Shown here one piece after another: positions 1-7,088 of a DNA stretch of 64,000 nt (positions are counted from its first letter, which is position 1; every line of letters begins with the position of its first letter). The notes beneath the pieces were generated by a model, which was given only the letters and a program-made list of their open reading frames with translations, made no database searches and was not told where the DNA came from. The stretch is from positions 13,445 through 77,444 of the forward strand of contig DASUTU010000123.1 in the NCBI GenBank assembly GCA_036374435.1, given 5' to 3'. The DNA comes from CALGFI01 sp036374435 (GTDB taxonomy: Bacteria; Actinomycetota; UBA4738; HRBIN12). Made by a program: the position numbers and the translations under genes.

Positions 1-561
1 GCGTTGCTCCACCCGCGCTGGGCTGCTGCATGCCATCCCCCCGTGTCGACGACGCCCCATCCTTCCATCCGGGGCGGGCGGGGTCCAACGCCGGTTGAGC
101 GCGGACGCCGGCTCGTCGAACACCAGGAGCTCGGGCTCGGACACGATCGTCGCCGCGATGCCCAGGCGCTGGAGCATGCCTCGGGAGAAGCCACCCACGC
201 GACGCCGGGCGACGTCGGCGAGCCCGACCTCCGACAGCGCGGAGCCCACCGACGACGCCCCGAGCTCCGGGGCCACCATGGCCCGGGCCAGGTCGACCAC
301 CTCGTGGGCCGTGAGCCAGGGGTCGAACCGTGGCGTGTCCGGCATCACCGCCAGGCGACGGCGTTCGACCCCCAGCCCGACCTGGCCGCCGGTCGGCCGG
401 CGGAGCCCCGCGACCAGGCCGATCAGCGTGCTCTTGCCCGCCCCGTTCGGGCCGACGAGCCCGTACACCGTCCCCGACTCCACCGACAGGTCCACGTCGG
501 CAAGGGCGACGGTCGAGCCGTAGGTCTTCCGCAGGCCCGAGGTCTCCAAGACGGCGCTCAC
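1..561 (-). CDS. ABC transporter ATP-binding protein, partial
   Basis: This is the N-terminal part of an ABC ATPase that would energise an export or import complex at the inner face of the membrane. Translation from GTG at 561 shows Walker A GPNGAGKS (about residues 37-44), a signature-like FSRGMLQR (125-132) and Walker B plus catalytic Glu in LLVFDEP (145-151), a layout typical of CcmA/drug-export subfamilies. The Q-loop region is divergent. After the D-loop, where SALD is expected, the protein reads SALN and then an Arg/Pro-rich tail with no family resemblance, although the frame stays open to the window edge. The last ~95 bp may therefore be a damaged or mis-assembled end. No partner permease is visible. 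Confidence 0.75.
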   Translation of the reverse strand, partial: MSAVLETSGLRKTYGSTVALADVDLSVESGTVYGLVGPNGAGKSTLIGLVAGLRRPTGGQVGLGVERRRLAVMPDTPRFDPWLTAHEVVDLARAMVAPELGASSVGSALSEVGLADVARRRVGGFSRGMLQRLGIAATIVSEPELLVFDEPASALNRRWTPPAPDGRMGRRRHGGMACSSPARVEQR

Positions 562-592
562 GGCCCAAGACTACGGAGCGCGATGGAGCCGA

Positions 593-620
593 TTGACGTA
601 TGTGTGTAATGGTGTAATCA
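593..620 (+). promoter_or_regulatory. Putative promoter with repeated TGTAAT operator boxes
   Basis: TTGACG (593-598) and TAATCA (615-620) are separated by 16 bp. The spacer and -10 region carry a repeated GTGTAAT motif (604-610 and 612-618). A repressor bound here would block the promoter. The downstream gene has a C-terminal segment resembling a ribbon-helix-helix fold, so autorepression is a reasonable inference. Confidence 0.45.
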
Positions 621-651
621 TCCCGTCGAGGAGATGGGCTTGGAGGCGGGC

Positions 652-1161
652 ATGGACGAAGAGCTTCAGGGCTGGTTCGCCGGGCGCCTGCCCGAGGACT
701 GGTTCGTCGGGCAGGCGGAGGTCCGCTCCGACCGGGAGGAGATCCTCGTGGTGGGGACGCTCTCGGATCCCGAGTTGCCCGAAGGGGCCTCGGCGGAGAC
801 GGCCTCGGCGGCGCGCCTGGCCCGGATCGACGGGTTCCGGGAGGACACGCGGCAGCGGCGGATGCGCATCGCCCAGGAGGCGCAGCATCGGTTCGGCCGG
901 CGGGTGTCCTGGGGGGCGCAGTGCGGCGACCTCCGGAAGCTGTTCACGACCGTGAGCGTCCCGGCCATGACGCGACTGCGGATGGCCGAACGCCACGTGC
1001 TCGACACGCTGGTCGAGGCCGGGGTGGCGCGTTCACGCAGCCACGCGCTCGCCTGGTGTGTGCGTCTGGTGGCCGAGCGGCAGGAGGAGTGGCTGAAGGA
1101 CCTGCGCGAGGCGCTCACGCACGTGGAGAAGGTGCGCAAGGAGGGGCCCACCTCGGCCTGA
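652..1161 (+). CDS. Conserved hypothetical protein, possible ribbon-helix-helix DNA-binding protein
   Basis: The product is 169 aa from ATG 652. This start is preferred over the in-frame ATG at 634 because GGAGG (642-646) lies 5 bp before it. The first half is acidic and of unknown fold. The second half reads like a CopG/RHH unit: a short beta strand (VSVPAMTRLRMAERHVLD), a helix, then a turn with ARSRS and a second helix, followed by a charged helix ending in EKVRKEG. It sits alone behind a promoter with repeated TGTAAT boxes, which fits a self-regulated repressor. The RHH assignment comes from pattern only, and no biochemical role can be given. Confidence 0.6.
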   Translation: MDEELQGWFAGRLPEDWFVGQAEVRSDREEILVVGTLSDPELPEGASAETASAARLARIDGFREDTRQRRMRIAQEAQHRFGRRVSWGAQCGDLRKLFTTVSVPAMTRLRMAERHVLDTLVEAGVARSRSHALAWCVRLVAERQEEWLKDLREALTHVEKVRKEGPTSA

Positions 1162-1168
1162 GCGAGGC

Positions 1169-1363
1169 CTACTCGGCCCCGAGGCCCATCCGGTAGAGCT
1201 TGCGGCCGCGCCCCCGGTCATACAGGACGACTTCCTCCACCCCGTTCTCGGCGAGGTCCCGCCACGACACGCCGATCCAGTCCTCGGCCGCCTCGGGGTC
1301 AGGGAAGTGCGAGGAGCGGCCCACCTCCTGGCCGCTCTGGTCGAGGTAGGTCCAGCCGTACAT
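1169..1363 (-). CDS. Small hypothetical protein
   Basis: A 64-aa acidic protein starting MYGWTYLDQSG, with an internal YDRGRGRKLYRMG segment. It directly follows, and overlaps by one base, the gene at 1363-1572 on the same strand, so the two are probably co-transcribed. Its 3' end is 8 bp from the convergent gene ending at 1161. No domain is recognised. The coding-like amino-acid composition and tight pairing argue that it is real. Confidence 0.5.
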   Translation of the reverse strand: MYGWTYLDQSGQEVGRSSHFPDPEAAEDWIGVSWRDLAENGVEEVVLYDRGRGRKLYRMGLGAE

Positions 1364-1572
1364 CAGGGCCTCCGAATGGCCACGATCATGTTGGCGGCGC
1401 TGCTCACGAGCACGCGATCTCCCGCTTCGAGGTCTTCGGGGATGGATTCGGCGCCCAGGCGGGCCGTCTGGATCCTCTGATCCGGGTAGACGACCGTCAC
1501 GTCGGCAAACGGCGATCCGTGGATCTCGAACCGGCGGACCTCGCGAACCTCGGCCTCTTGCTCCCCCAGCAC
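1363..1572 (-). CDS. Small hypothetical protein
   Basis: A 69-aa protein whose predicted pattern is mostly beta: alternating hydrophobics in FADVTVVYPD, then DRVLVSSAANMIVAIRRP at the C-terminus. It looks like a small barrel or SH3-like fold but matches no family I can name. It is the first gene of a two-gene minus-strand unit with the gene at 1169-1363 and is divergent from the NlpC/P60 gene at 1691. Confidence 0.5.
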   Translation of the reverse strand: MLGEQEAEVREVRRFEIHGSPFADVTVVYPDQRIQTARLGAESIPEDLEAGDRVLVSSAANMIVAIRRP

Positions 1573-1690
1573 GATCGCGCAGGCTACCGCAGCTTCGGCC
1601 GGTCGTCAGGGCCCGAATCCGTGCGCGGAGCGCGTTCGTCCTCTTCCAGGCTCAAGCGGGCGTCCCGCAGGGTCGAGGACCTCTTACGAG

Positions 1691-2944
1691 ATGACCACGC
1701 GGCCCCTGCGGCGTCTCGTCGCCGTCTCCGTTTGCCTTGCCGTCGTGCTGCTCCCACAGCCGGCCTCCTCCGACGACGCCGGTCGCTGGGATCGCGCGGG
1801 CGACCGCGCGTCCGGTCCGCCCGACTGGCGGGTCCAGGCCCCCTTCTCGACGAACGGCATCAAGTGGGCCGACGTGCCGAAGGACCATTGGGCCAAGACG
1901 GCCATCGACTACGTCGCCGCGACGAACACGTGGATGCGCGACCGGCGGAGGGCCGGACCCGACGGGCGACACGAGTTTCGTCCCGACGCCCTCGAGCCGC
2001 GGAGGTTGTTCGCGAGAGCGCTGGTCCGCGCGTTCGGTGCCGGACTCGCCTCAGACGCGACGGTTACATTCACGGATCTTCCCGACACGCACCGTCTCTA
2101 CCGGTTCGCGAACATCGCCGTCTCGCAGGGATGGATCGAGGCGGAGGACGGCGCCTTCCTTCCCCGGCGCAAGGTGACGACGCGCGAGGTGCATCGGGCG
2201 CTCGTCCTCGCCCTCGGCCTCGGCGACGTGGCGACGGCCGCCGAGGCGATCACGCTGCGCGACGGCACGACGGTCGCCGCGCCGGAGGGGTCCGGCACAT
2301 TGCTCCTCGGGATGCGGATGGGCCTGCGCTACAACCACGACGACGAGGCCCTCGACGTCGGACCCGACTCGCCGCTCACCCGAGCCGAGGTGGCATGGTC
2401 CCTGTACCGAGGCTCGACGATGCCGAGCTGGGTGCACGCCTCGCTCGCCGAGTACTCGGCGATCGAGCTCCCGACCCTGTCGGAGACGATGCGGCAGGTC
2501 CTGGACTGGGGCCTGCGATACGTGGCGTACCCGTACATCTGGGCCGGCGAGTGGGACCAGGAGTCGCCGGACGGCTACTGCTGTGGCTACCAGCCGCAGG
2601 GCGGGTTCGACTGCTCGGGGCTGGCGTGGTGGCTGATGAAGAAGGCCGAAGGGGGCTGGAGCAACGTCCCCCCGCGTGACTACGAGGGATGGAGCCTTCC
2701 CCAGCGGAGCTCGGCGCAGATGTCCTCGGTCGGCGGCACGCTCGCCTGGGACGACGCCCGGCCCGGAGACCTGATGCTCTACGACGGGAACGACGACGGC
2801 GTCGTGGACCACGTCAACGTGTACCTCGGCAACGGCTGGGCGCTGGACTCGAGCAGCGGCGGTGGAGGGGTCACGCTGCTGAAGGTGGCGGGGAGCTGGT
2901 ACGAGGACCACTTCGTGCACGCCCGACGCATCACGAAGAAGTAG
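1691..2944 (+). CDS. Secreted SLH-like and NlpC/P60 cell-wall hydrolase
   Basis: A 417-aa exported protein. Residues 1-28 form a signal peptide (RRLVAVSVCLAVVLL, ending near PASSDD). Residues about 55-260 contain repeats resembling S-layer-homology modules (KWADVPKDHWAK, then FTDLPDTHRLYRFANIAVSQGW), which would anchor it to cell-wall polymers. The C-terminal NlpC/P60 peptidase domain has the expected triad: Cys308 in FDCSG, His374 in VDHVNVY and a further His near residue 410. The family cleaves peptide stems of peptidoglycan, usually D-Glu to meso-DAP bonds. An insert with two adjacent Cys (YCCGY) just before the catalytic Cys is unusual. Its 3' end overlaps the convergent thioesterase gene by 14 bp. 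Confidence 0.85.
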   Translation: MTTRPLRRLVAVSVCLAVVLLPQPASSDDAGRWDRAGDRASGPPDWRVQAPFSTNGIKWADVPKDHWAKTAIDYVAATNTWMRDRRRAGPDGRHEFRPDALEPRRLFARALVRAFGAGLASDATVTFTDLPDTHRLYRFANIAVSQGWIEAEDGAFLPRRKVTTREVHRALVLALGLGDVATAAEAITLRDGTTVAAPEGSGTLLLGMRMGLRYNHDDEALDVGPDSPLTRAEVAWSLYRGSTMPSWVHASLAEYSAIELPTLSETMRQVLDWGLRYVAYPYIWAGEWDQESPDGYCCGYQPQGGFDCSGLAWWLMKKAEGGWSNVPPRDYEGWSLPQRSSAQMSSVGGTLAWDDARPGDLMLYDGNDDGVVDHVNVYLGNGWALDSSSGGGGVTLLKVAGSWYEDHFVHARRITKK

Positions 2945-3350
2945 CCGGCTCGGCGCTGCTTCCGATCTCCTCTTCCAGGGCCTGCCGCTCGCCGTCGGAG
3001 AGTGGCCGCGACGCTCCGGTCGCCGGGTCCCGTGGCACCGTGACGGCGGACGCGACCGCCGACACCGTCCCGTCGAGCTTCACGATCTCCTCGCGCGTAC
3101 GAACGCTCGACCGGCCGATCGACTCGAGCCGGCATCGGACGATCACGGCGCCATCCTCCTGAACCAGCTCGCTGCGGTAGTCGATCTCGACGCGGGCCAG
3201 GACGAAGTGCCACGTATCGATGACCGGCCCCAGCACCCTGGCCACCCAGGCGTCGCGCGCCTCCTCGAGGTAGGTCAGGTACACCGCGTTGTTGACGTGG
3301 CCGTAGGCGTCCACGTCGCGCCAGCGGATCTCGATGCGGCGTTCGAGCAT
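2931..3350 (-). CDS. Acyl-CoA thioesterase of the 4HBT hot-dog family
   Basis: A 139-aa hot-dog-fold protein. The N-terminus has the family hallmark IRWRDVDAYGHVNNAVYLTYLEEAR, in which the Asp of DAYGHVNN is the catalytic residue in 4-hydroxybenzoyl-CoA thioesterase-like enzymes. The family hydrolyses acyl-CoA to free acid and CoA; the substrate cannot be told from sequence. Its start codon abuts the stop of the upstream NIL-domain gene at 3350, so the pair is probably co-transcribed, and its end overlaps the convergent NlpC/P60 gene. Confidence 0.85.
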   Translation of the reverse strand: MLERRIEIRWRDVDAYGHVNNAVYLTYLEEARDAWVARVLGPVIDTWHFVLARVEIDYRSELVQEDGAVIVRCRLESIGRSSVRTREEIVKLDGTVSAVASAVTVPRDPATGASRPLSDGERQALEEEIGSSAEPATSS

Positions 3351-3580
3351 CAGGGCTCGATCCGGTCCACCTGGAGACCCTGCTCGGCCAGCCAGGCGAT
3401 CGCCGAGGCCACCCGGTCGTCCTCGCCGGTCACCTCGAGGATGATCCAGCCACCTCGCTCTTCCTCCAGGTTGGCCCGCCGGATGTTCACCAGGAGCTCG
3501 AAGTCGGCTCCCAGCGTATGCACGATCGGCTGAGACATCAGGTGCTGCGGGAACGTGAGGTGCAACCGAGACGTCGTCAC
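3350..3580 (-). CDS. NIL domain-containing small protein
   Basis: A 76-aa protein consisting of little more than a NIL domain: RLHLTFPQHLMSQPIVHTLG followed by FELLVNIRRANLEEERGGWIILEVTG and a helix. NIL domains are ACT-like folds found at the C-terminus of methionine importer ATPase MetN, where they bind methionine, and as single-domain or ferredoxin-linked proteins near sulfur-metabolism genes. Here it is a stand-alone version coupled to a thioesterase gene. A role as a small-ligand sensor is inference. Confidence 0.8.
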   Translation of the reverse strand: MTTSRLHLTFPQHLMSQPIVHTLGADFELLVNIRRANLEEERGGWIILEVTGEDDRVASAIAWLAEQGLQVDRIEP

Positions 3581-3620
3581 CGGCGGATCATGCCACGCGG
3601 GAGGCGGACCGGCCCCTGTG

Positions 3621-4352
3621 TCAGGCGGGCTGGTCGAAGCGCACCAGCTCCTCGCGGGCCGAGCCGCCGGAGACCTCGAGCACCAGAACAGGCCCGACGC
3701 CGCGAGCGTAGAGCTTGTATTCGAGGACCCTCGGCTCGAGCGGCGTGAAGTCCTTGGTCAGGAGCACGTCGCGGAACGTTCCGACCCGGACCTGCGCCCG
3801 CTCCTGGACGCTCAATACCTGCGCGGCGTCTTCGGCGTGGCCGGCGTAGTGCTCCTGCCGGTACGAGAGGCCCGCGACCGGCTCGGCGGGCATCACGACG
3901 CCCGCCTGAGCTCCGTCGACCCCGGCCTCCCACGATCCCTCCGTGCTCACGACCTCCCCGTCCTCATACTCCTTGCTCCGCTCGCCGAGGTACCAGACGT
4001 TTCCGCAGACGTCTTGCGCGAACCAGTCCAGGGTGTCTTCGACCGGCTCTCCGCGCTCGGTGACGACGTCGCGGGCCACCGTAGTGTCGATGCCGAGGAT
4101 CCGCCGGGTCCGGTCCTTGACGGTGACCACGACCTTCTGCGCCCCGCCGGTCTGCCGATACACCCACCGCGTTCCGGGAGCCATCGGCCAGTAGGGGTTG
4201 TCGATCCGGTCTAAGAAGTCGGCCGGGTCCAGCTCGACCGGCTCGTCGCCCGTGGGCATCGGGACGGGGCACGTGCTCCGTCCGGCGGCTCCGGCCGGGA
4301 CGATCCCGAGGATCGAAAGCGCGATCACGAGCGCGATCCTTACGGGTCTCAT
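3621..4352 (-). CDS. Secreted protein of unknown function divergent from a two-component system
   Basis: A 243-aa protein with a signal peptide (residues 1-23, IALVIALSILGIVPAGAAG) and a long beta-rich ectodomain: MAPGTRWVYRQTGG, then DWFAQDVCGNVWYLGE, LLTKDFTPLEPRVLEYKLYA and VGPVLVLEVSGG. Similar proteins are widespread in actinobacteria without assigned function. The gene is transcribed divergently from the response regulator at 4486, and its 133-bp upstream region holds paired TTCAGC boxes facing both ways. It is therefore a likely target of that system. Confidence 0.65.
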   Translation of the reverse strand: MRPVRIALVIALSILGIVPAGAAGRSTCPVPMPTGDEPVELDPADFLDRIDNPYWPMAPGTRWVYRQTGGAQKVVVTVKDRTRRILGIDTTVARDVVTERGEPVEDTLDWFAQDVCGNVWYLGERSKEYEDGEVVSTEGSWEAGVDGAQAGVVMPAEPVAGLSYRQEHYAGHAEDAAQVLSVQERAQVRVGTFRDVLLTKDFTPLEPRVLEYKLYARGVGPVLVLEVSGGSAREELVRFDQPA

Positions 4353-4396
4353 CGCGAACCTCCTCCATCCGGCTTTCGGCAGTGTCGAACCGGTTC

Positions 4397-4449
4397 GCTG
4401 AACCGGTGCTGAAGGCGCCGTGCCGGTGGTTCAGCCGGGATTCAGCCGG
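4397..4449. promoter_or_regulatory. Two pairs of TTCAGC direct repeats, 11 bp apart
   Basis: On the plus strand TTCAGCCGG occurs at 4430-4438 and again at 4441-4449. On the minus strand TTCAGC occurs at 4397-4402 and 4408-4413. In each pair the boxes are 11 bp apart, one helical turn, which is the arrangement bound by OmpR/PhoB-type dimers. The pairs face opposite ways between the divergent secreted-protein gene and response-regulator gene. Confidence 0.55.
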
Positions 4450-4485
4450 TCGAGGGATGATGAGCCGGCTCGAAAGGAGGGGTGC

Positions 4486-5163
4486 GTGCGCGTCCTGGTC
4501 GTCGAGGACGAGAGACGGCTCGCCGCCGGGCTCAAGAAGGGGCTCGAGGCCGAGGGGTTCGCGACCGACGTCGCGTTCGACGGGACGGACGGCTTGTGGA
4601 TGGCGCGGGAACGGCCGTACGACGCCATCGTTCTCGACATCATGTTGCCCGGGATCAACGGCTACCGGCTCTGTGCCACGCTTCGCGAGGAGGGCGTGTG
4701 GGCGCCCATCCTCATGCTCACCGCCAAAGACGGCGAGTTCGACGAGGCGGAGGCGCTCGACACCGGCGCGGACGACTACGTCACCAAACCGTTCTCCTAC
4801 GTCGCCCTGGTGGCGCGGCTCCGCGCCCTGATACGGCGCGGCGCGACCGAACGGCCCGCCCTGCTGGAGGCGGGGGATCTGCGCTTCGACCCCGCCGCCC
4901 GGCGCGCCTGGCGCGGGGAGACCCCGGTCCCGCTTACCGCTCGGGAGATGGCGTTGCTCGAGTTCCTGCTGCGGCGGAAGGGACAGGTCGTCTCGAAGAC
5001 CGAGATCCTCGATCATGTCTGGGACGACGGCTTCGACGGCGACCTCAACATCGTCGAGGTCTACGTCCGCCACCTGCGGAACAAGCTCGACCGGCCGTTC
5101 GGTCTCGCCGCGATCGAAACGGTTCGTGGAGCCGGCTACCGACTGGCGGCCGACGGTGGCTGA
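4486..5163 (+). CDS. OmpR/PhoB-family response regulator
   Basis: A 225-aa two-domain regulator from GTG 4486, chosen because AAGGAGGGG ends just before it; an upstream in-frame ATG at 4420 lacks such a site. The receiver has the acidic pair (VVEDE), the phospho-acceptor Asp in AIVLDIMLPG, Thr in LMLTAKD and Lys in DDYVTKPF. The winged-helix output domain ends with EVYVRHLRNKLDRPFG and TVRGAGYRLA, typical of the family. It overlaps the histidine kinase start by 8 bp. Likely targets are its own promoter, the divergent secreted protein and the PepSY gene, all marked by TTCAGC boxes. Confidence 0.92.
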   Translation: MRVLVVEDERRLAAGLKKGLEAEGFATDVAFDGTDGLWMARERPYDAIVLDIMLPGINGYRLCATLREEGVWAPILMLTAKDGEFDEAEALDTGADDYVTKPFSYVALVARLRALIRRGATERPALLEAGDLRFDPAARRAWRGETPVPLTAREMALLEFLLRRKGQVVSKTEILDHVWDDGFDGDLNIVEVYVRHLRNKLDRPFGLAAIETVRGAGYRLAADGG

Positions 5164-6631
5164 GGGCTCGCCCCCCACCGGCCGCCGTCGCCCGTCGAGC
5201 TCGATCCGCGTGCGGACGGCGGTCGCCGCCGTGGCGGTCGTCGGGATCTCGCTGCTGGGAGCCGCGATCGGCATGGTGGCGTTCCTGGAGCGGTCGCTGC
5301 GGGACGAGGTGCGGGCAGCGGCGGGCTCGCGAGCGGTGGCGGTGGCGGACTCGATCGCCCTCGGCGAGCTGGACGGCGCCCTCGACGCCGGCGACGCCGA
5401 GGAGGAGTTCGTCCAGGTCCTGGCCGGGGACGGGTCGGTCGCGGCGTCGAGCCGCAACCTCGCCGGGGAGCCCGCCCTGATCGCGCTCGACCCCGGCGAG
5501 TCCGTAACGGTCGAACGCGTCCCGTTCGAGGACGGCCCGTTCCTCGCCGTCGCGGCGAGGACGACCTCCCCCGACGGTCCGGCCGCGGTGGTCGTCGGGC
5601 GCAGCCTCGAAGACGTCGCGGACGCGACGGCCGCGGCCACCCGCGCCCTCGCCATCGGGATCCCGATCCTCGTGGTTCTTGTCGGCGCGGTCGCGTGGCG
5701 CGTGGTGGGCCGGGCCCTCGCGCCCGTCGAGCGGATCCGCGACGAGGTCGAGGCCATCTCCGCCGCTGAGCTCCACCGGCGGGTCCCGGCGACGACCGGC
5801 GCGGACGAGATCGCCCAGCTGGCCGAGACCATGAACGGGATGCTCGACCGTCTGCAGCGGAGCCAGGAGCGCCAGCGGCGATTCGTGTCCGACGCGTCGC
5901 ACGAACTGCGCTCGCCGGTGGCCTCGATCCGGCAGCAGGCCGAGGTGGCGATCGCCCACCCGGAGACGACGGCCCTCGGCGAGCTCGCCGAGGGTGTCCT
6001 CGAAGAGGGCCTTCGGCTGCAACACATCGTCGAGGACCTGTTACTCCTGGCCCGGATCGACGAGGGGAGGGGGCCGCTGCGAGCCGGGCCGGTCGACCTG
6101 GACGACCTCCTGCTGGACATCGCCGAGCGCCTGCGGAACTCCTCGACCCTGCGTGTTTCGACGGGCGGCGTCTCGGCGGCGCGGGTGGTCGGCGACCGCG
6201 GCCAGCTCGAACGGCTGATCCGGAACCTGGCCGACAACGCCGTTCGCCACGCCCAAGGTGAGATCGCGCTCTCGCTCGGGCGAGACGAACGAGGCGTCCT
6301 CTTGGCGGTCGACGACGACGGCGTCGGGATCGGGGCCGCCGAGCGCGAGCGCGTCTTCGACCGGTTCGTCCGGCTGGCCGACGCACGGGACCGCGACACG
6401 GGCGGGGCCGGCCTCGGGCTCTCGATCGCCAGGGAGATCGCGGCCCTGCACCGGGGAACGGTCGCCGCGGTCGAGAGCCAGCTCGGGGGCGCCCGACTCG
6501 AGGTCCACCTCCCGCCGGCGCCGGATCGAGCGTCTTCAGCTTCGTTCAGCGAGGAGTCAGACCCCGCGCCGCACCATGGGGACGGACCCGAGGAGCGGGT
6601 GCCGGTCCGGGAGGCGAGGAGGCGGAGATGA
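5156..6631 (+). CDS. Membrane histidine kinase
   Basis: A 491-aa sensor kinase from GTG 5156, overlapping the response-regulator stop. A first membrane helix (about residues 22-42) and a second (about 164-184) flank a ~120-residue extracellular domain. HAMP follows, then HisKA with the phospho-accepting His in SDASHELRSPVASIRQQ, then an HATPase domain with N box (LIRNLADNAVRHA), DDDGVGIG and GGAGLGLSIA. The catalytic domain ends at LEVHLPP, followed by a ~35-residue low-complexity tail whose DNA contains TTCAGC boxes. The tail may be a translated promoter region of the next gene. The stop overlaps the PepSY start (ATGA). Confidence 0.9.
   Translation: MAEGSPPTGRRRPSSSIRVRTAVAAVAVVGISLLGAAIGMVAFLERSLRDEVRAAAGSRAVAVADSIALGELDGALDAGDAEEEFVQVLAGDGSVAASSRNLAGEPALIALDPGESVTVERVPFEDGPFLAVAARTTSPDGPAAVVVGRSLEDVADATAAATRALAIGIPILVVLVGAVAWRVVGRALAPVERIRDEVEAISAAELHRRVPATTGADEIAQLAETMNGMLDRLQRSQERQRRFVSDASHELRSPVASIRQQAEVAIAHPETTALGELAEGVLEEGLRLQHIVEDLLLLARIDEGRGPLRAGPVDLDDLLLDIAERLRNSSTLRVSTGGVSAARVVGDRGQLERLIRNLADNAVRHAQGEIALSLGRDERGVLLAVDDDGVGIGAAERERVFDRFVRLADARDRDTGGAGLGLSIAREIAALHRGTVAAVESQLGGARLEVHLPPAPDRASSASFSEESDPAPHHGDGPEERVPVREARRRR
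6535..6550 (+). promoter_or_regulatory. TTCAGC repeat inside the end of the kinase gene, upstream of the PepSY gene
   Basis: TTCAGC occurs at 6535-6540 and 6545-6550, 10 bp apart, in the DNA that encodes the non-conserved kinase tail and about 80 bp before the PepSY start. It matches the boxes at 4397-4449, suggesting that the response regulator also drives this gene from an internal promoter. Confidence 0.45.
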
Positions 6632-6957
6632 CGAAGGGGCGCAAGCTGGCCGTCGGGGCCGTCGCGGCGACCGCCGCGTTGGCGCTCGGGACGGGCGTCG
6701 GGATCGCGGCAAGCTCCGGCGACGACGAGCCGCTGCGCGGGAGCGCCCGCGACCGCGCGGTCGAGGCGGCGCTGGAGCACGTCGGGGGCGGCACCGTGGT
6801 CGAGACCGAGGTCGGCGACGACGGCGCCGCCTACTCCGTGGAGATCCGGCTCGACGGCGTCCGCGTGGTCGAGGTGAACCTCGACGCCGCCTTCAACGTG
6901 ATCGGCGACGAGCCCGACGACGGCGAGGAGTCGGAGGGCAGCCCAGGCGACGACTGA
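6628..6957 (+). CDS. Exported PepSY-domain protein
   Basis: A 109-aa protein with a signal or anchor helix (residues 8-28, AVGAVAATAALALGTGVGIAA) and one PepSY unit: ARDRAVEAALEHVGGGTVVETEVGDDG, then YSVEIRLDGVRVVEVNLDAAFNVI. PepSY domains act outside the cytoplasmic membrane, often as inhibitors or modulators of proteases and envelope sensors. Small PepSY genes at the end of OmpR-type operons are common in actinobacteria, where they are usually targets of the system. The start overlaps the kinase stop by 4 bp. The C-terminus is a flexible acidic tail. Confidence 0.85.
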   Translation: MTKGRKLAVGAVAATAALALGTGVGIAASSGDDEPLRGSARDRAVEAALEHVGGGTVVETEVGDDGAAYSVEIRLDGVRVVEVNLDAAFNVIGDEPDDGEESEGSPGDD

Positions 6958-7040
6958 CGCCGGGTCCGCACGGAAACATCAGCTCGAGCACGCGGGCCTC
7001 AAGAAACGAGCCGCCAGGCGAGCGTAGGCCCTCCCACGGA

Positions 7041-7069
7041 GAAGGGGCCCCGCGAAGCGGGGCCCCTTC
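7041..7069. terminator. Bidirectional terminator hairpin
   Basis: A perfect 13-bp inverted repeat (7041-7053 and 7057-7069) with a 3-base loop lies between the convergent PepSY and groL genes. There is no long T run, as is usual at this G+C content. Confidence 0.75.
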
Positions 7070-7088
7070 GAGTGACTCGGGTCGCGAC

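Noticed and set aside
3964..6780. A 938-codon minus-strand open frame across the secreted protein and two-component genes
   Set aside because: It is Ser/Arg/Pro-rich with no domain and runs antisense to the response regulator, kinase and PepSY genes, all of which are well recognised.
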